Source: Chelydra serpentina (taxonomy: Eukaryota; Chordata; Testudines; Chelydridae). Taken from it: 64,000 nucleotides of DNA. The DNA lies in contig JBAIAC010000033.1 in the NCBI GenBank assembly GCA_037349315.1, forward strand, positions 25,190,001 to 25,254,000, read 5' to 3'. Both the position numbers and the translations under genes were made by a program. Positions 31,775-43,498 of the stretch are shown here, in pieces (within the stretch, counting starts at the first letter, position 1; the number at the start of each line of letters is the position of its first letter). The notes under the pieces are model-generated. The model was given only the letters and a program-made list of their open reading frames with translations, had not been told where the DNA came from and did not search any database.

Positions 31775-33589
31775 AATATTGATCTGCCAAGACACCTCAA
31801 TCCATTTCTGGGTCCCCCTACCACACCCCTCGGCCCTGCAGAAACTTTACTGTCCTAGTCCTGGCTTCTCTCCCCTCCTCCCTAGAGCTCTGCCCATGCA
31901 CCCCAAACACCTCAACCTGCCATTCCCCTTGTTTTTCCACTCCTAGGCACCCATCTGCAGCTCTGCCCATGCACCCCAAACACCCCCGGCTATTCTAGTC
32001 CTACCCTGGGCTGCTGCAGCCAGCTCTGCTTGTGCTTTGAGGCCTCCTCTTTAATGATGGCTGCTGCCTTCCTCAGCAGAGCCAGGACACAGGCCCAGCT
32101 GTCTGTCCATCACTGTCAGAACTTGTGTCCAACAGGGCTTGTGCTGGTTCCAGCTGGTATCTCCTATCACGCCAGGTGGCCCCGGGCTGTCACGCTGCTC
32201 CCTGCCCTCATCAGAGCCATGCAGAGAACTTCCCCGCGGGGGGTGGGGTGTCTCTCCCCCCATGGAAGCATGTCAATCGGAGCCCAAACAGCTGAATCTG
32301 GCGAGAGTGTGAAAACGCGCCAGCAGCTCCATAATTTATCAGGCTGTAAAGCCCCTCCCCCTCCCTCTCCTCCTGGGCTTGATGTGCCCAGCAGCATGTT
32401 CCAGATGGCCAGGAGGGGCGTAGGAGGTACCATCTCTGGCACTGACCCATGGGCTGCCTCAGCCCTGCTGTGAGCTTATGGCTACAGCTAGATTGGGGGA
32501 GCGACGCCCCTGGAGCATTTAGCCACGTTTCCATCTGTGCCCAGTGCAAGCAGCGTTTGCTTCCAAGGTCTGCCCAAGGGCTGGGGAGAGAGGGCCCTCT
32601 GGAAAGAGACTCTGGATGCAGAATATTGGAGGGTGGGGGCAGCCTGTGGGTCAGGAGTGAGGTGCGTCAGCCGAGTCTTGGATGTATTTGTGCCATTGAT
32701 CTCTAAGCTCCCAGGCTTTATCCTGGAGATTCCCAGGGCGTTTGTAGCAGGAAAGTTCTGGGTTCAAACGTGAGAGCGGCGGGCAGAGCTGCTGGACCAG
32801 GACTGGGGGAGGAGGGTCAAGAACAGGCTGCCCTCCCGCCCCCCTGGCAGTGTCCGCTCCCACAGAAGCAAATGGCAGAGTGAAGTAGCTCTGAAGCTGC
32901 TGCATCCTGTCCTGTCCGCACCCATTTGAGATGAGAGGCAAATTTCATGCCTCAGCTGACAAGGCCCTTCCCCAAATGCCATGGAAACGTCCCCATTCCA
33001 TGCAGGCCTTGCTGCACCTCGGCTTGGTGGAGGGAATAAGGATTGTCTGGCTTGGGCCTGTACGGGGCGTTCTGCCTGACCTGGCCAGGAGTATGGGTGA
33101 AGGACCCCTGTGGCTGGACTCCTTCCTCTGGGACACTGCAGGCTACAGCCCTGCCTGGTCGGGGGAGTTTCACAGGCTTGGTACAGTCTCAGTTCAGATT
33201 AGAATGCCACCCCATTTAGTCCTCTTGGGTTACTCAGAAAACTGCCATGAGTCTACATCGGCCTCCAGCGCCGAGGCCCATCCTACCCCCACTGCGAGGG
33301 GGACCGTCCCACAGGCCCTTGTGAAACTCTCCCGCAAAGAGCCTTATCCGTTATCCAGCTCCCACTGCAGGCAGCAGAGTTTTTGATTCAATAGGAGCTG
33401 GGGTGGGCCCTTGGAAGAAAGCCTGTAGCTCAGTGGGACTCGGTTGCTTCTGGAGGAGAGTCAGTAAAATTGGGTGGGAGCTGCCTGGGAAACAAATACA
33501 CTATAGACCCATATGTAACAACCAATTCCTCAAAAGGGCTCCAGAGGCACTTCTGGCAATGACTGGCCAGCAAACCTTATTTCAGGACC
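31775..33589. other. Intergenic, no feature seen
   Basis: GC-rich unique sequence; no exon, RNA gene or transposon recognised. Confidence 0.5.
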
Positions 33590-35103
33590 AGGCAAAGTGG
33601 TAGAAATGATAGTAAAGAACAGAATTATCAGCTACATAGATAAACGCGATTTTGTTAGAACACGATTGTTCCCCTTTGTAAAGGGAAGTCATGTGTCACC
33701 AATCTATTAGAATTCTTTGAGGGAGTCAACAAGCATGCCGATAAGGGTGATCCAGTCGATATAAAGCATACTTAGACTTTCAGAAAGCCTTTGACAAGGT
33801 CACTCGCCAAAGGCTCTAAAGGAAACTAAAGTAGTCATGGGATAATAGGGAAGGGCCTCTCATGGATCAGTAACTGGTTAAAAGATAGGAAACAAAGGGT
33901 AGGAGTAAATGGCCCGTTTTCACAATGGAGAGAGGTAAACAGCAGGGTCCCCTAAGGAGCTGTACTGGGAACTGTGCTGTTCAACATGTTCATTAATGAT
34001 CTGGAAACAGGAGTGAATAGTGAAGTGGCAAAGGTTGCAGACAATACAAAATTATTCAAGATAATTAAGTCCAAAGCAAGCTGCAAGGAGTTACAAGGAG
34101 GTCTCACGAAACTAGGTGGCTGGGAAACAAAATGGCAGATGACATTCAATGTTGGTTAGAGCAAAGTAATGAACATTGGAAAAAATAATTCCAAATACAC
34201 ATACACAAGGATGGGGTCTAAATTAGCTGTTACCACCCAAGAAAGAGATCTTGAAGTCATTGTGGATAGTTCTCTAGAAATTTCTGCTCAATTCACAGCA
34301 GCAGCCAAAAAGGCTAACAGTATGTTAGGCACTATTAGGAAAGGGATACAAAAATAAGACAAAATAGTATAATACCACTTATAAATCCATGGTGCACTCA
34401 CACCATGAATACTGTGTCCAGTTGTAGTTGCCCAGTCTCAAAAAGGATATAGTGGAACTGGAAAAGGTTCGGAGAAGGGCAACAAAGATGACCAAGGGAA
34501 TCCATATAAGGATTCATTCCATGCATCCGATGAAGTGGGTTCTAACCCACGAAAGCTTATGCTGAAATAAATTTGTTAGTCTGTAAGGTGCTACAAGTTT
34601 TTCTTTCTTATTTTCATATAAGGAGAGACTCAAGAGAATAGCACCGTTCAGTTTAGAAAAGAGACAACTAAGGGGGCATCCGATCGAGATCTATAAAATC
34701 ACGAATAGGATACAAAAAGTGAATAGAGAAGTGTTATTTACTCCTTTGTACAATACAAAAACAAGGGGTCGTGGTGAGAAATTAAGAGGCAGCAGGTTTA
34801 ATGCAAACAAGAGGAAGTACTTTTTCTCACAATGCACGATTCACTTGCGGCACTCATTGTCACAGAATGATGTGGTGGCCAGAAGCATAAATGGGTTAAA
34901 AAATTAGATAAATTCATGGAAGATAGGTCTATCAATGGCTATTAGCCAAGATAATCAAGGATGCAATCCTAAACCTCTGACTACCAGAAGCCAGGAGTGT
35001 ACCCTCTCCCTGAAGCTCTGGTATGGGCTGCTGTCGGAGACAGGATACTGGGCAAGATGGACCAGGGTCTGACCCAGGATGGCAGCTCTTATATTCTTAA
35101 GAT
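33590..35103 (+). mobile_element. CR1 LINE, 5'-truncated, dead reverse transcriptase
   Basis: About 1.4 kb of CR1 from the late reverse-transcriptase domain to the 3' end. Around 33970-34160 it reads FNMFINDLETG and then VADNTKLF where an active element has a FADD box, so the catalytic aspartate pair is damaged. Frameshifts and stops occur elsewhere. It ends in the tail gacaggatactgggcaagat and tggcagctcttatattctta. A Penelope-like fragment is inserted at 34513-34614. Confidence 0.85.
34513..34614 (+). mobile_element. Penelope-like fragment with hammerhead-like core, inside CR1
   Basis: A perfect 10-bp target duplication catataagga (34503-34512 and 34615-34624) shows insertion into CR1. It contains GCAT, CCGATGA, the hairpin GTGGGTTCTAACCCAC, GAAAGCTTATGC and the tail AAATTTGTTAGTCTGTAAGG. 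It is 102 bp long and non-coding. Confidence 0.75.
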
Positions 35104-37489
35104 CCCTTGGGACTCTCCTGGCACTCCTGTAGCTGAGCCCACAACCATCAATGCAGAGTCCTCTAATGGAACTCTAGAAACCATCTGCCGCATCCATGTC
35201 TGTATCATGCACATGATGATGCACCCACACGCACCCGGCTGTGCTGGGTGCCTTACCTAGGCTTTGCCCCATGCTGGGCCCTGCATCCATGTGCACCAGA
35301 AGGCTTGTAGCCACAGGCCCCAGGCTGTGTCACAGAGGCACCGTAGCTACATGCGGCCAGGTGCCACTGGTATGCAAAGTAACCAGCAGGCACTTGTGCT
35401 GTGGAATTGGCAAAGCCCCTGTGCCTTTGTAGATTCCCTGTAAGTACCTTCCAACAAAAAGGGGATTATCTGTAGCTTGTTAGAGTCCTCGCAGGGAGGG
35501 AGAATCAGGCTCTTTGCTCTGAAATGTTCTCTTCTCTGGGATTACAAGATAATGCATATGAAATGCCATTAGCTCAGCCAGGTTTATGGATTATTTGAAA
35601 ATCAAATTCTTGTAATCTCATCCACCATCTGGCACCGGCGTAGCAGCCAGCCTGGAGCCCTGGCTTTCTGGGGGAGCCAAGGGCACCACAACCAGCGATA
35701 TGCTCCTGGGAGCTCCTCACAGCTCCTCCCTGCCTGCGCCTGGAGCTCAGGACCAGAGCCCAGCACTGGGGGCATTCTGGCTTTTTCCCGAGGCACCGTG
35801 GATCCAGCCAGAGGCCAAGGTTGTCGTTAGGCTCCCCCAGCCTGGCACACACACCTGGCAGCGTTAGCACTAAGCTTCTCTAGGCTCCCATCCACCCACA
35901 AGGAGACCCCCACCCCTCCGCGCCCCCTCAGTTACTATGGTGAGGGCCAGGGCCTTATTCACACCTCCCGCTGCCATAGGAGGTGGCTCCCGCTTGCACC
36001 AGGGAGCGGAATGATCATCTTAATACCCCATCTTCCATCCCTGTCAGCTTCCACCCGAGGGCACAGGCACAGAGAGGGGAGGCCTGTGACAGGAGATGGG
36101 GGGACGGAGTCTGACTCCCCCGGCTCTCAGCTCTGAGCAGTCGTTGCCGAACCCACGAGCGAGGGCGGCTGCAGGCGTCCCCTGGTGGCAGCTGGTCCTG
36201 TTCCACGGGCTGAACACCGCCCCCTGGTGGGCACATTCCAAAGACGCGGCATTAGACGTCTCAAGGATGTATTCGTATGCTGGGCATTTTCCTCCCCCTT
36301 AAGGTTTCATTTAGGGCTGATGGAAGGTGCCACTCAGATCCCCAGAGACCGAAGGGCTGTGTCTGTCCGCAGAGAGGATGCTGCCTGGCGGCAGCAGCAG
36401 GGCAAGCACCCCTGACTCAGCCCTGCCCCACAGCAGCCCCCTATAGGGGTCAGAGGGGAGTTGAGTCTTCTTGGCCTCTCTGCTCACACCACACCCTGGA
36501 GCCCAGGCAGGGCCAGGCCTGCCGGTGCTTTTAATTCCTTCCCTGGCTCCCTGCAGGGATATCTGATCGGGGTGTTGACTCAGGCAGCGGAGCGGGGCAC
36601 AGGGCAGGGTTTGTTCTCCCTTGTAGCTCTCTGCTGCCTGAGCCCCTCCCGGATGAACTAGCGTCATGGGGATGCGCCCATGGCTTTAAAGGGAGGGGCC
36701 CAGAGGGGCAAGTTCCCAAGATGAGAGGAACTGACTTTGCATGGGGTTGTGTGTGACAGCCTAGCGAACTAGTAGGCTACCAGCAGGGCCGCACCAGGGA
36801 GCAGCTTTCCCGAGTATGGAGCTCTGCAGCCCATTGATTCAAAGTCAGCAGCCGGCAGGGGACTCTAGCCCCAGAGGAAAAAATGGAGGCCCCTGGCTGG
36901 TCCACATGAATCCCCCAGGCAGCGTGACTGTTTCCTTTGCACTAATGAGATTTACAATGATGTCCTGGCTGGACAGCGTGGGCTGAGGGGTCAGGACTCG
37001 CTGCAAGATGCTGATGCAGGGATTCTTTACAGGAGGTTGAATTTCCTGATGAATATGAATCTGGAACTGTCACAGTGAATCTGGGCTGCGTGCTGGGGCT
37101 GGAGGGAGGCTCCTGTTGTTATGAGGAGCAGGGAGCCAGGGATAAATTAAATTGTTCGCTGTGTGTAATGCAAGTGGACATGAGCTCTCTGCATGGGGCA
37201 GAGCATTTTGGTGCCAACCCAGAAGTGCATCTGTGCCATGGCGTGGGGCAGAGCAAGCAGTCTGAGTTCTCATGGCAGAAGCCTGGCTCCCTGGAGGCAG
37301 CCACAGCCTGGCACTTCAGCTTCCCTGTGGGCATTTTCATATTCAAAGGAATGGGCAGCATGTGAGGTGACCCAATAGGCAAAGGGATGGGTGTCTCTGT
37401 GGCTGGGGCTTGAAGGCCCCAGGCGATGCCTGCCCCAGCCATACCTGCTGTGCCAACAGTTGGCAACCCTTTGTGACATGGCCAAATCC
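35104..37489. other. Intergenic, mostly unique
   Basis: No gene seen. It holds the paired CTCF-like motifs at 36.2 kb. 36.9-37.2 kb is non-repetitive and could be a conserved element, but this cannot be judged without alignment. Confidence 0.5.
36176..36230 (-). promoter_or_regulatory. Two CTCF core motifs in the same orientation
   Basis: CGTCCCCTGGTGG (36176-36188, 12/13) and CGCCCCCTGGTGG (36218-36230, 13/13) are both reverse complements of the CTCF core. They lie 42 bp apart start to start in unique sequence. Confidence 0.5.
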
Positions 37490-38470
37490 CAAATCTCTGC
37501 TGGCAATGCTCCCACTAATACAGCCCAATATGCCATTGGCCTTCTTGGCAGCAAGGGCGCACTGCTGACTCATATCCAGCTTCTTGTCCACTGTAATCCT
37601 CAGGTCCTTTTCTGCAGAACTGCTGCTTAGCCAGTCGGTCCCCAGCCTGTCGCGGTGCTTGGGATTCTTCCGTCCTAAGTGCAGGACTCTTCACTTGTCC
37701 TTGTTGAACCTTGTCAGATTTCTTTTGGCCCAATCCTCCAATTTGTCTAGGTCAGAGGTTCTCAAGCTGTGGTCCGTGGACCACCAGTGGTCCGCGAGCT
37801 TCATTCAGGTGGTCCACGGATAGTTCCCTCTAAGGTGCGCGGCTGGGCAGCCTCACATGAGAGAATGAAGGACCACCCACCTAATTAGTGGAGCTGCAGC
37901 AGGGGAGAGACTCCCCCTCCTTCCTAGCCCCAGCTGGGAGGCTGCTGTAGCAGGGGAGAAAGGGCACATCCATGGCATTAGAAAGGTAAGACTACGATAT
38001 TAAAATATGAGTTGTGTGCTTTTATTTGTAGAACAAAATAAGTTAATCATTATTAAGGTTTTTTTTATATAGTGCTTTTATCCAAAGCACTTTACAATAG
38101 TTAGCTAATGGTACAAACAACATTTGGAAAGATCATTAAGTGGTCTGCTGAGACCCTCACCAATTTTCAAGTGGTTCACGAAAAAAAAAAAGTTTGAGAA
38201 CCACTGGTCTAGGTCACTCTGGACCCTATCCTTACCCTCCAGCATATCTACCTCTCCCCACAGCTTAGTGTCATCCGTGAACTTGCTGAGGGTGGAATCC
38301 ATCCCATCATCCAGATCATTAATGAAGATGTTGAACAAAACCGGCCCCAGGACAGACCCCTGGGGCACTCCGCTTGATACCGGCTGTCAATTAGACATGG
38401 AGCCATTGATCACTACCCATTGAGCCCGACCATCTAGCCAGCTTTCCATCCACTTTATGGTCCATCCACT
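37490..38470 (-). mobile_element. CR1 LINE fragment (RT end), interrupted by hAT
   Basis: The minus strand reads [20 protein letters not shown] and FTDDTKLW, the CR1 reverse-transcriptase catalytic region with FADD changed to FTDD. The flanks cccaatcctccaatttgtctaggt and cactctggaccctatccttac are separated by the hAT element. The fragment is homologous to the copy at 43.5-44.6 kb. Confidence 0.85.
37753..38206. mobile_element. hAT-type element inserted in CR1
   Basis: It starts CAGAGGTTCTCAAGC and ends GAGAACCACTG, with a perfect 8-bp duplication gtctaggt (37745-37752 and 38207-38214). It is the same family as 18261-18917 but 454 bp long. An A-run lies near the right end. Confidence 0.92.
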
Positions 38471-38527
38471 TTAGCTTTATAGTCCATGCAGCGCCTGAAC
38501 ATGTGAGCACTGGGCTGAAGAGCTGTG

Positions 38528-39244
38528 TGTCACGGAGTCTCCGGGCACTGTTCTGGAACTACTCCATATGAAGTCATTCAGGACTCTGGGGGAGCCTCCT
38601 CTCTCTTAGCAGACTTTCTCCAGGGCAAGAAGCTTACCCAGCTTTGCCCTTCCTGGGTCTGACCTCGGAGCATTCAGCAACCCCTTCCACACCTTGCGCT
38701 TCCCACAGCGAGTCTGCACGGGCGGGGCTCCTGGGGAAGCCAGTGGGTCCTGCACCCCAACTCTGCAGTCAGACGTGACTCTCAGCCAGCCAGTAAAACA
38801 GCAGGTTTATTAGATGACAGGAACATGGTCTAAAACAGAGCTTGTAGGTACAGAGAACAGGACCCCTCAATCAGGTCCATCTTGGGGGCCAGGGAGGCCA
38901 GAGGTCTATCTGGCCCTCCCTCCATTTCCCCACCGAGCTCCAAACTGAAACTCTCCAGCCCCTCCTCTGGCCTTTGTCTCTTTCCTGGGCCAGGAGGTCA
39001 CCTGATCGCTTTGTTCTCCAACACCTTCAGCTAGCACCTTTGCAGGGGAGGGGCTCAGGCCATCAGTTGCCAGGAGACAGGGTGTCGGCAATTCTCTGTG
39101 CAGACACCATCACACTGGCCCTCAGCTCTGCAACAGTCACACACCCTTATCCCAGCCCCTAGATACTTAAGAAAAGCACAGGGGAAACGGAGGCACCCAC
39201 ACAGTATCCAGAGAGAACATTAAGAACATTTCCACTTTGTCACA
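38528..39244 (-). mobile_element. Solo endogenous-retrovirus LTR, 717 bp
   Basis: On the minus strand it starts TGTGACAAAGTGGAAATG and ends GAGACTCCGTGACA. The flanks ctgtg (38523-38527) and ctgag (39245-39249) are a 4/5 target duplication. A poly(A) signal AATAAA lies at 38811-38806. There is no internal viral sequence on either side. Confidence 0.8.
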
Positions 39245-39249
39245 CTGAG

Positions 39250-41344
39250 CAATAGACTTTGGGGCTGGGAAGGGCTGGACTGCAGAGAGCTGGTTTGTGG
39301 CTGGCTTCTGTGCTGAGTGTGATGTCACACTGCTCCCAGTTCTGCTCTGAAATGCCGCCCTGGGCTCCATGTTGGTTGTGTCGCCGCAATTTCATAGCTA
39401 TTTTACCCCGCTCACAAGAGGTGGTTTTTACTGTCCTGCCCTGCCAACTGCCCTGGGCTCTGAGCATCAAGCTGGATCATGCATCGTAATCGCTGAGAAA
39501 GATACTGACCCCAGCCCAGCCCTGAGCCACAGCTCAGCAGAGAGACTGGGCAGGTGAGCCAGGCACCTTCCTTATCCTGGGGCTGCCCCCGCTTGCACCC
39601 AGGCTGTGACAGCTCCCATGGGTGCTGTGACAGCCAGCACCCCTCTCCTCCCCAAGGCTAGGCAGGCTCTGGCAATGAGGTCAGGCAGTGACAGGGGCAC
39701 GGCGCCCACTGTTCCACTCACATCCCAGACGCAGAGCCGATCCGTGTGACTTCTTCTCACAGTAAAATTCTTCTGGTAGAGATTAATTGTGTCCATATTT
39801 TCACAGGCTGTTGACTGTTCTTATGACCTTGAGCCACGGGCTATCACATGCCTCATAATCGCCGGCGCTGCACTTGCAAGCAGAGAGTTATGGCTCTGAT
39901 AAGGGGCTCTTTTCGTTTGCTGGGTCCCTTGCCTAATGAGATGAGGGGCCCTTGCTCCAGGAACATCACTGCCTGCCCCCCCTCCACCCCACATCAACAC
40001 CTGGCACTGATCCCAGGTCCGTGGGCCTCCTGGACTCTTCAGGAGCCCTGGGCCCTGGCTCCAGGGGCAAGGACCCTGATTCAGGCTGCGGGTTCTTGCT
40101 ACCAATTCCCTGGGGACTGGAATTTTCAGGCAGGTCCTCATGGGCACAGCAACCCTCTCCCTCCCCCCACGCCCCCGCCCATCCCCTGGTGGGTAGGGCT
40201 GGATTTACACCATGGACGCCCCTAGGCACAGCATCTTCAGCGCCCTCTCCCCACCCACCCCCGTCTACAGCTGACCTTTGTGTTTTCTGTAAAAAATGAA
40301 ACTTTTAACTCTTAGGTGCACTGAGAGCACCCTTAGGAGGTGACCCAGGGTGGGGATGTTGCCCCCTTCCCTCGCTGGAGCAGGGGCTGGGGGGAGCAGG
40401 GAGGATTTCAGATTTTTTGTCCTGGCTAAATCAGCCAAAATCCCAATTTAATCACACTCCAAATTGGCCTCAGGTTTTCACTTTAAATACTCCTCTCCCT
40501 GGGGATTTGCTCTTTTCTTCCTCTGCTTCTAGGCAGGTCAAGCCAGCCTAGTTATTAGCCCTGCCTTCTTCTCTGGGTTCACACTCCTGGGTTCTTCTCT
40601 GAGGCTCGCTGACCAGGTGTTACCCTTGCTGCTGCATCAGGGCAGAGGAGAGGTGCTCAGAAGGCCAAAGACACACCCACCGTAGCACGGAAGGAAACTC
40701 ATGCAAAGACTGATCTCCCTGTTGGCTCCAGTGCTAAAGCATGTCCCAGGCTAGTAGGGGGTGTGACCCACCAGGGCTCAGAAGCCCTGTTATCAAGCAG
40801 GTGCTATCTACCTCCTCTGGGACACAGCCAGGTAAGGAGATGGGAGGGGCACCGCAGCATCCCCCGTCCCTCAGGCTCAAACCCAGCATCCCAGCCACCC
40901 TGTTCGTGAAAGGCCAAGAGATGGTTAAAGCAGATCTGGAGAGAGAGGGCTGCAGGCTGGATGACAGGCAGGAAAATTGTTAATTCTCTGGCAGTTAATA
41001 ACAGATTCTCCATGAACAAGGGCTCACAACATGCTGTGTGTGGAATTATTTTGGGGGAAAAAAACAACCACAACCCCTAATTGATACTATTGGTTTTCTG
41101 CCTTGGAAGCCAGAATGCAGAGCTCCCCGCCCCCCATGCCATTAGCTGTCCAGAGGGGGAACTCCCCCTGCAGAGGCAGACACACACGCACAGAGTGGGG
41201 TGGTCAAGCAGAGGGGAAGCTCTTGGGGCAGAGAGGAGGAGTGGGTCTGGATCTGTAGGAGGGGGAAAGCCCCTCTCTACCACCCTCCATCTGAGGTGCA
41301 CAAGGCATTTGACAGGCATTAATGAGTTCAGTCTGGCTATGGAG
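39250..41344. other. Intergenic, no feature seen
   Basis: No exon or repeat recognised with confidence. Confidence 0.5.
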
Positions 41345-41430
41345 GATTACTCTCCCTATTTTACAGGTGGGGAAACCGAGGCACAGGGCCTAGACCTAAG
41401 GCCATGTAGCCAGTCTGGAGCAAAATGAGG
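41345..41430 (-). mobile_element. MIR-like SINE remnant
   Basis: The stretch ttttacaggtggggaaaccg aggcaca is the conserved MIR core, minus strand. Confidence 0.6.
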
Positions 41431-41431
41431 A

Positions 41432-41552
41432 ACATAGATTCATAGATTCTAGGGCTGGAAGGGACCTCGAGAGGTCATCGAGTCCAGCTCCCTTCATGGC
41501 CCAGGAGTCCTGACTTTCAGCCCTGTGCTCTAGTTACTGGGCCATCTTTCCC
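41432..41552 (-). mobile_element. CR1 3' end, minus strand
   Basis: It begins catagattctagggctggaa gggacct, the reverse complement of the CR1 terminus. Confidence 0.75.
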
Positions 41553-41699
41553 CCCGCTGGGATTGTGAGCGTGTGTGTGCACCAGTGGCGCTGTCTCCAC
41601 TAACGAATGGGTGGGGGTTGCTTTGACTCCTCCCTCCATTGCCTTCTGGGAGATCCCCAAACCTCTAGTACAGCTGGGAGCTGGCTCTACCTCCTTAGC

Positions 41700-42055
41700 A
41701 CGGCTGCTGCAGGGTAGCCAGCCAAATACTATAGCTGGATTTAAGAGGACCATGTAGGTTAATAGCCATTGGTAACATCTCTAGCTATGTCAGCTAAAGT
41801 AAAACACATGCTTCGGGGCATCAGCTGATTGGAATCAGGGATTTCCTCACCTGATACCTCACTGCACAAATGGCTAGATGTCATTGCTTGTTTTACAGTA
41901 GGGGTTGTGTGCTTCCTCTGAAGCATCAGCTATTAGCTCTTGCCAGAAATAAAGTGCTAGATGAGATAGGTCAGTGGCTTGATCTAGCGTGGAAGAAGTA
42001 GGATAGTGAACTCGATCGGCCTCCGGTCTGATCTAGGGTGGCAGGAGGCGGGCAG
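41700..42055 (+). mobile_element. CR1 3' end, diverged
   Basis: The blocks acatgcttcggggcatcagc, ggatttcctcacctgatacc, cttcctctgaagcatcagct and a final gtctgatctagggtggcag follow the CR1 tail order on the plus strand. Confidence 0.65.
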
Positions 42056-42532
42056 ATAGATTGCAAGGGTCAGGGTAGCTTGTTTAGTAGGATTAGGTGG
42101 ACTGGTGGGGTGGGGTTTCCCAAAGCCCCTGGGGTTAGCCTAACTGTTCACGTTGGCTAGGTGCTCTCAGTCTGTTCTGATAGGGCAGGAGGTGAGACTG
42201 AGCAGCCTATTGGTGTGATCTGTTACAATAAAGCCAATGCTCCTTTAGACTGGCAATTGTAAACTGATCTGGTGGAAAGGGCTAAGTCAGGTGACTCGCA
42301 CCAGCTGGGCTGCAGAGGAGGAGCTGGGGGTGCAGCAGGACAAGCAGGAAGGTGTAAGAAAAAGCAGCTCCGCCCTAGGGATAGCACAGATCTCCCCCTG
42401 CCAATGTGCCTCAGTCAGCCCTGAACTGGAGGGACTGAGTCTGAGGGGAACTCGGTCAGCGCTTGGGCTCTAGCCTGAGACTGTCTGCTGTGGGACAGGA
42501 AGGGAATTATTGCCAGCGGGGAGGGCGTATTG

Positions 42533-43214
42533 CAGAGCTTTCCAAACTTTTCATGTTGGTGACACACTTTTTAGACATGCATCATTTCGCGACACACCGG
42601 AAGTGACGCGGAATCAATTCCGCCCGGATTACACATACTGTGCATGCGCAGTACCCAGGGCCGGCCGCCCCAAGCAAAAAACAAAACAAAAATTCAAGTG
42701 TCTCCTCCCCCCCAACGCCGGCCAAAACACCCCCCCACCCAACAACGCCGCCCCGCTGCCCCGGCCGGGGAGCGGAGCACGCCTGCCGCCCCGCTGCCCC
42801 GGCCGGGGAGCGGAGCACGCCTGCCGCCCCGCTGCCCGGCCGGGGAGCGGAGCACGCCTGCCGCCCCGCTGCCCCGGCCGGGGAGCGGAGCACGCCTGCC
42901 GCCCCGCTGCCCGGCCGGGGAGCGGAGCACGCCTGCCGCCCCGCTGCCCCGGCCGGGGAGCGGAGCACGCCTGCCGCCCCGCTGCCCCGGCCGGGGAGCG
43001 GAGCACGCCTGCCGCCCCGCTGCCCCGGCCGGGGAGCGGAGCACGCCTGCCGCCCCGCTGCCCCGGCCGGGGAGCGGAGGACGCCTGCCGCCCCGCTGCC
43101 CAGGCCGGGGAGCGGAGCATGCCCAGGAGTGGAGCACGCCTGCCGCCCCACGACACACCTACACACTGCCGCCGACACACTAACGTGTCGCGACACACAG
43201 TTTGGAAAGCTCTG
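42533..43214. mobile_element. hAT-type element carrying a minisatellite
   Basis: The left end CAGAGCTTTCCAAAC and the exact inverted right end GTTTGGAAAGCTCTG are flanked by gcgtattg (42525-42532) and gtgtattg (43215-43222), 7 of 8 matching. A second inverted segment (CGACACAC / GTGTCGCGACACAC) lies inside. No transposase is present. Confidence 0.92.
42755..43145 (+). repeat. 38-bp minisatellite, about 10 units
   Basis: The unit contains CCCCGGCCGGGGAGCGGAGC and ACGCCTGCCGCCCCGCTG. Most units are 38 bp and two or three are 37 bp through loss of one C. The palindromic CCCCGGCCGGGG occurs in most units. It gives long open frames in several frames that are not genes. Confidence 0.95.
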
Positions 43215-43498
43215 GTGTATTGTGTGGTGGGAGCCCCATTGCACAGAGCCATCAGATGGGACTGGTTCTCATGTGCTACTCACCTGGCTTGGATAAGAGC
43301 CAGCTCCATGCACAGTGGGGCCTGTCTATCTTCACCTGTATATCCCGTCCCTCTGCCCCTTCCCCATCATCCCAGCTTCTCCATCTCTGAGTGCTCTGAC
43401 CCCATCACACAGAAGGCCCTGCCTCCATCTTTCCTGAGTCTGCACTGAGGCAGCCCCGGATGGAAGGAGGTGGGGCAGGAAGTAGTCCCGTATGTTGT

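Noticed and set aside
33974..34159. Reverse-transcriptase-like frames (also 38105-38368 and 43794-44594, minus)
   Set aside because: These are broken remnants of CR1 LINEs with altered catalytic boxes, not host genes.
42755..43145. Regular 38-bp repeat, possible CRISPR-like array
   Set aside because: Units follow each other directly with no unique spacers, and the host is a vertebrate.
42510..43448. A 312-codon frame and several mirrored frames rich in Ala/Pro/Arg
   Set aside because: They come from the 38-bp repeat inside a hAT element. Open frames exist on both strands because the unit is GC-rich and lacks stop codons.
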